A program made the position numbers and the translations under genes. Source: an uncultured Pseudomonadota bacterium (GTDB lineage Bacteria > Pseudomonadota > Alphaproteobacteria > Rs-D84). From it: a DNA stretch of 64,000 nt. The notes beneath the pieces were generated by a model. It saw nothing but the letters and a program-made list of their open reading frames with translations, was not told the DNA's origin and made no database searches. The stretch lies in NCBI GenBank assembly GCA_902801125.1, contig CADCGT010000003.1, forward strand, positions 1-64,000, in the 5' to 3' direction. Below, piece by piece: positions 60,607 to 64,000 of the stretch (position 1 is the stretch's first letter; the number at the start of each line of letters is the position of its first letter).

Positions 60607-60630
60607 GGCCGCCATGTGCGGCCTTTTTTT
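60607..60630 (+). terminator. Terminator of the VirB8-9-10 operon
   Basis: GGCCGC, loop CATGT, GCGGCC (60607-60623), then TTTTTTT. Confidence 0.92.
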
Positions 60631-60631
60631 A

Positions 60632-60719
60632 ATAAACACAAAAGGATTAAATAATGACATAGCAACGAATTTTATTTTTACGACCAAATTGGCGACGCAA
60701 ATTGGTGCGTCTTTTTTTT
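60632..60719 (+). other. Short segment with minimal ORF and second terminator
   Basis: Between two terminators lies AAAAGGATTAAATA followed by ATG ACA TAG, a start codon with ribosome site and stop after one codon, then GACGCA/TGCGTC (60694-60711) with T8. It could be a decayed gene, a tiny regulatory unit, or chance. 60720-60887 holds only A+T-rich sequence before the next gene. Confidence 0.35.
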
Positions 60720-60887
60720 GTAAATCACAACTTACGCGATTCGCAGCCAAACCAAATAAAACTTTATACGAATCGCAAATTGGGATTCAATTTCAATTTA
60801 TGGTTGTAATTGTTCACTTTGGTCTATTGCATAATCTATAAAATAATGAACGTCAAAAAAATGGAAACAAAACGAAGGAGAAAAATT

Positions 60888-61235
60888 ATGACGGAAATAC
60901 AAGCAAAATATACACCTGAAAAATTTCAAAACGCAGAACAAATTTGGTTCTGGTTCCTGTATTCACGGTCGGTGCGAAACGATGTCGCAACGCGTAACAA
61001 TGCGCACCCAACAACACGACGCGTATGTGAATTGGTCGATATAGAAACACTTATTACCAAACTGTATTTATCGGGAAAATTAAACGATGCACATTTGGCC
61101 GTCATGAAAGAATTTGGTGACCGACATCGCGCACCACATCAATATATTTGGCGCGAAAATCATGCCGCCGCAATTTGGAATGACGCAATGAAAGTATTGG
61201 ACGCGGCGGCACGCGCCAAAGGTTGGATTGAATAA
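60888..61235 (+). CDS. Unknown 115-residue protein
   Basis: Cytoplasmic, basic, helical; no signal. From the ATG at 60888 (AAGGAGAAAAATT ahead). Two helical halves: NAEQIWFWFLYSRSVRNDVATRNN and HRAPHQYIWRENHAAAIWNDAMKVLDAAARAKGW. Many Trp/His/Arg suggest a nucleic-acid or regulator-type small protein, but I recognise no family. It is followed 16 bases later by another unknown gene. Confidence 0.7.
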   Translation: MTEIQAKYTPEKFQNAEQIWFWFLYSRSVRNDVATRNNAHPTTRRVCELVDIETLITKLYLSGKLNDAHLAVMKEFGDRHRAPHQYIWRENHAAAIWNDAMKVLDAAARAKGWIE

Positions 61236-61251
61236 TGCATGGGGGACAACA

Positions 61252-61590
61252 ATGATTATTATTGCATTTGCACCAAAATCTTCCAAGGTTTTGCCGAATA
61301 TATTTTGTAAAAATTTTAAGCACTGTGCCGTATTGGTTCCGCGCGGACATAATTTTACAATGTATCAATTTTCATCACATAAAAATGTCGCGAAAATTGA
61401 TATACGATTGCGCGATTTGCGATTGTTGTGTGCGCACGGGTGGTGCTTTGTTTATGTTCCGGGTGATGTGCGTTCAAATTTTAATCCGCGCGGTGCATGG
61501 ACATGCGTTGATATGTCAAAGCGCGCAATTGGTTTGCACGCACCATTTATCTGGTCGCCCGATGCATTGTATAAAAAACTGTGCGAATAA
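61252..61590 (+). CDS. Unknown 112-residue protein, second of a pair
   Basis: Cytoplasmic; hydrophobic start MIIIAFAPKSSKVLPNIF, then alternating strands (FKHCAVLVPRGHNFTMYQF, LCAHGWCFVYVPGD) and an Arg/Pro/Trp-rich end (NPRGAWTCVDMSKRAIGLH). Four cysteines without a clear metal motif. The ATG follows GGGGGACAAC. No family recognised. The pair looks like an operon with a terminator at 61594. Confidence 0.65.
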   Translation: MIIIAFAPKSSKVLPNIFCKNFKHCAVLVPRGHNFTMYQFSSHKNVAKIDIRLRDLRLLCAHGWCFVYVPGDVRSNFNPRGAWTCVDMSKRAIGLHAPFIWSPDALYKKLCE

Positions 61591-61593
61591 AAA

Positions 61594-61622
61594 TTCCCCA
61601 CCGTTTGGTGGGAGATTTTTTT
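61594..61622 (+). terminator. Terminator after the unknown pair; also serves yidC
   Basis: CCCACC, loop GTTT, GGTGGG (61597-61612) then AGATTTTTTT; an A-run precedes it. Confidence 0.82.
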
Positions 61623-63219
61623 ATTTACGATTTAATTGACGCTTGATTATATATGTCTGGAATATGCCAAATATGTTTGACACCGTCCAATATAGAACCA
61701 ATCCCGCCGGCATCCACGCAAACATTACCGCAAATATTACCGGCAACCATTTCATAACGCGACCCGTCGCCGCCATTGGATCATTTGGATTTGTGTTATT
61801 CTTGGTTGTGTGGGGCGATTGTAAATACTGTTGCAGCCACATTGTCGCGCCCATCAAAATTGGCAATATAAAGTATGGGTCCATCGCCGCCAAATCATGT
61901 ATCCAAAGGAAATTCGCATTGCGCATTTGAACCGACACCAATAACGCCTTGTACAGGGCAAAGAATATCGGAATCTGAATCAACATCGGCAGGCACCCCG
62001 ACATAGGCGATGTTTTGTGCGTACGATACAAATTCATCATTTCCATTTGCAGACGCGCCTTGTCATTGGCATAGAGTTTCTGGATACGCTGTAATTCTGG
62101 CTGCATACGTTGCATTGCAATTGACGATGTATATGATTTACGCGTCAACGGCCACATAAGACACCGCAACAATATCGTCAACAGAATTATCGCCACACCA
62201 TAATTCATCACAAAACCATTCAATATATTCAGCATCCATAACATCGGGCGCGCCAAGAACCAGAACCAACCATAATCGATTGTTTCATCCAATCCACCAA
62301 TCGATGTCGCCGCCGCGTCCAATATACGCTGGTCCCGGGGGCCGGCAAAAATTGTTGTTGTGAAAATACCACTGTCATTCGGGGCAACCGTCACCGACGA
62401 TGACACCGCGTCCGCCATGTATTTATCACCAATCGATTTTACGCGCATTGTTTGGTCTGGCGATTTTATGTTCGCAATTGTTTCCCAATATTGGTCTGCG
62501 AAACCAATAAATCCGTTTGTCGTAGAATATGCGTATGATTTCTTGGACATTTTATTCCAATCGACATAGCGCACGCGCGAATTCGTGTTTGTTATCGCGC
62601 CCGTTGATACCCCCGCCGCGGTTGATTTATCGGCACGAACAATTCGCGCATACGGCGCAAAAGAAATATCGTGCCGCGTTTTATTTTCAACCGTGTCTGT
62701 GATTGTTATTAAATAACCATCCGTTGTGATATCACGATTAAATATAACACCATCAGAATTGCGCCATGACATTTTATCACCCGCGATATTCCATTCCGTC
62801 TTAGCATCTGGGGCGGTTGTGCCGGTCGCGTTAAGGCCGATTTCAATAAAATCACCATCCGCCCCCAACAATGTGACACGCGACGCATCGTCCGCACTTG
62901 ACGTGGCGGGATAATCGGCCAGTGCGATATTCGATATGCGCAAACCACGAACATTTGCCGTGATTTTATCAGATGAAATTTCCCGCCCAGAAACATTCGA
63001 TACATCGGTTGCAATAATCGCGTTTTCTGCCTCGGTCGGTATGGCGCGTTCGGCGGGACGCATCCATGCAGAAAACAACCACCATGTTCCCATAAATATA
63101 ATTGCCCACCACAAGAAATTCATAAAACGCGATTTCGGTTTTGTATTATTCGACGCGGCCGCCGCACGATTCGCGTTCCACATATTAAACCCAGAATTAT
63201 TATCTAAATATTTTACCAT
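61621..63219 (-). CDS. yidC: Membrane protein insertase YidC
   Basis: 532 residues. Inserts and folds inner-membrane proteins with or without SecYEG. An N-terminal membrane span (FLWWAIIFMGTWWLFSAWM, about 33-51), a large periplasmic beta domain (about 60-320), and the five conserved C-terminal spans with LRCLMWPLTRKSYTSSIAMQRMQPELQRIQ, the conserved Arg in the cavity helix (LLTILLRC) and GCLPMLIQIPIFFALYKAL are present. Ends in a basic tail (KRQLNRK). Unusual: the first ~30 residues are a hydrophilic cytoplasmic extension. Confidence 0.97.
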   Translation of the reverse strand: MVKYLDNNSGFNMWNANRAAAASNNTKPKSRFMNFLWWAIIFMGTWWLFSAWMRPAERAIPTEAENAIIATDVSNVSGREISSDKITANVRGLRISNIALADYPATSSADDASRVTLLGADGDFIEIGLNATGTTAPDAKTEWNIAGDKMSWRNSDGVIFNRDITTDGYLITITDTVENKTRHDISFAPYARIVRADKSTAAGVSTGAITNTNSRVRYVDWNKMSKKSYAYSTTNGFIGFADQYWETIANIKSPDQTMRVKSIGDKYMADAVSSSVTVAPNDSGIFTTTIFAGPRDQRILDAAATSIGGLDETIDYGWFWFLARPMLWMLNILNGFVMNYGVAIILLTILLRCLMWPLTRKSYTSSIAMQRMQPELQRIQKLYANDKARLQMEMMNLYRTHKTSPMSGCLPMLIQIPIFFALYKALLVSVQMRNANFLWIHDLAAMDPYFILPILMGATMWLQQYLQSPHTTKNNTNPNDPMAATGRVMKWLPVIFAVMFAWMPAGLVLYWTVSNIFGIFQTYIIKRQLNRK

Positions 63220-63224
63220 TTTTA

Positions 63225-63755
63225 TTATCCCTTTATATTATTCAAACACTTACGACGCGCCAACCACCAATTCAAGATATACAGGCACACACCGATTGTA
63301 ATAAAACTGTCGGCGATGTTAAATGCCGGCCAATGCGCACCACCAATGTGAAAATCAAGAAAGTCTATGACCGCGCCAAAACGAATGCGGTCAATCAAAT
63401 TGCCAAGTGCGCCACCAACAATAAAAATCAAAGGTGTGCGTTCATATGATTTTGCACGGCGCAACAAATAATATAACAATATTGCGATAATAATCCCCGT
63501 CGCCACCACCATCACAATCGGCATATTATCGCCCAGTCCGCGAAACATCGAAAACGCGGTGCCCGGATTCCAAGTAAAAACTATGTTAAAGAAATTTGTG
63601 ACGTGCCGCATAAGGTATGGCACCGGCACAACCGTCCACGCCGGCCCATATACAAACGCCGACCCAGTTATTAAAAACAGCAAAAAACACTTTGCAATTT
63701 GGTCAATTAAAATGATGCCAAAAATCCCGGCAAACACATGTGATATTTTTTTCAT
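63225..63755 (-). CDS. lspA: Lipoprotein signal peptidase (LspA)
   Basis: 176 residues from the ATG at 63755 (AAAGGAAAGAAA ahead; an in-frame start 18 codons earlier has none). Removes the signal peptide of lipid-modified prolipoproteins after Lgt. Four membrane spans, motif B NPGTAFSM, motif C GNLIDR with catalytic Asp122, and motif D FNIADS with catalytic Asp149 are all present. Five bases from the yidC start, so co-transcribed. Completes the Lgt pathway, whose first gene is 61 kb away. Confidence 0.97.
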   Translation of the reverse strand: MKKISHVFAGIFGIILIDQIAKCFLLFLITGSAFVYGPAWTVVPVPYLMRHVTNFFNIVFTWNPGTAFSMFRGLGDNMPIVMVVATGIIIAILLYYLLRRAKSYERTPLIFIVGGALGNLIDRIRFGAVIDFLDFHIGGAHWPAFNIADSFITIGVCLYILNWWLARRKCLNNIKG

Positions 63756-63813
63756 TTTCTTTCCTTTTGAATACCAGACATATATAGCAACATACGCATA
63801 CAAAATCAAATAT

Positions 63814-63839
63814 AAAAAATGTCCAATCGGACATTTTTA
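63814..63839 (-). terminator. Terminator between the antiporter gene and lspA
   Basis: AAAAAATGTCC, loop AATC, GGACATTTTT: perfect stem with A- and T-runs, so bidirectional. Confidence 0.88.
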
Positions 63840-63852
63840 TTTATACGCATTT

Positions 63853-64000
63853 TTAATTATATGGGTCGGTAATGGCGTTATCCAATTCTGCGTAATTTTC
63901 ACTGCGCATTTCATCAAGCAATTTTGAAATCGCACCATCGGATATCCCAAGTTGCCCCAACACCCCGCGCGCCAACATAAGTGAAGACTCTATGGTTTCA
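63853..64000 (-). CDS. 3' end of a probable cation:proton antiporter (CPA2/Kef-type)
   Basis: Only the last 48 residues are inside the window; the 5' part lies beyond it. The tail reads ETIESSLMLARGVLGQLGISDGAISKLLDEMRSENY, which matches the cytoplasmic end of Kef/CPA2 antiporters (ETxESSLxLAREaLxxLGV). The rest of the protein is not visible, so the assignment depends on this tail. Confidence 0.45.
   Translation of the reverse strand, partial: ETIESSLMLARGVLGQLGISDGAISKLLDEMRSENYAELDNAITDPYN

Noticed and set aside
1..64000. CRISPR array
   Set aside because: No regularly spaced direct repeats of 24-40 bases and no cas genes. TTAGTG units are short and irregular.

Overview
The window looks like a chromosomal segment of a small-genome, host- or gut-associated alphaproteobacterium. 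The pointers are the order tRNA-Trp / secE / nusG / rplK / rplA / rplJ / rplL / rpoB / rpoC, an olsB-olsA ornithine-lipid pair, fabH next to ihfA, rpmF next to plsX, an INS-less prolyl-tRNA synthetase and a VirB8-VirB9-VirB10 secretion core. L-lactate dehydrogenase, a phosphotransacetylase-like protein and a 2[4Fe-4S] ferredoxin suggest fermentative, low-oxygen life, with a superoxide dismutase for protection. This placement is inferred from gene content; no database comparison was possible.

Layout. 1-1.7 kb: an A+T-rich serine recombinase bounded by a perfect 99-bp inverted repeat and touching the 3' end of tRNA-Glu. 1.7-5.5 kb: tRNA-Asp, lgt, a Bax-inhibitor-1 protein, ferredoxin, glycyl-tRNA synthetase. 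5.6-16 kb: mostly envelope and secreted proteins (glycine-zipper protein, two outer-membrane barrels, two trypsin-like proteases coupled to another glycine-zipper protein), plus a U32 protein and two unknown genes. 16-32 kb: tRNA-Thr, cvpA, a CxxC thiol protein, sod, ldh, proS, olsBA, a lytic transglycosylase, a third barrel, hemW, an M13 peptidase, ihfA, fabH, tRNA-Arg. 32-40 kb: large cysteine-rich secreted proteins, a phospholipase-D-type lipoprotein and an unknown. 40-54 kb: plsX-rpmF and the RNA polymerase / ribosomal stalk cluster. 54-64 kb: a repetitive secreted protein, the VirB8-9-10 core, two unknowns, yidC, lspA and the 3' end of a probable antiporter gene.

Three observations stand out. 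First, intergenic repeats built from TTAGTG/GTTAGTG units recur at least seven times; at four sites the stop codon TAG of the neighbouring gene is part of the unit, and two copies enclose a large hairpin. Second, three dispersed paralogous secreted proteins (24.5, 40 and 54.4 kb) share an N-terminal YVD segment and a C-terminal C-x2-WLD...TD-x-NC-x-LW motif. The first two have leaders whose pairings compete with a terminator-like hairpin, the layout expected of attenuators or riboswitches. Third, the VirB9-like protein ends in a SPOR-like domain and the VirB10-like protein ends in a cysteine-rich tail.

The genes give a picture of envelope building (lgt, lspA, yidC, olsBA, plsX/fabH, lytic transglycosylase) supporting an unusually large set of exported, cysteine-rich or repetitive proteins and a type IV secretion core, consistent with life in contact with a host or other cells.
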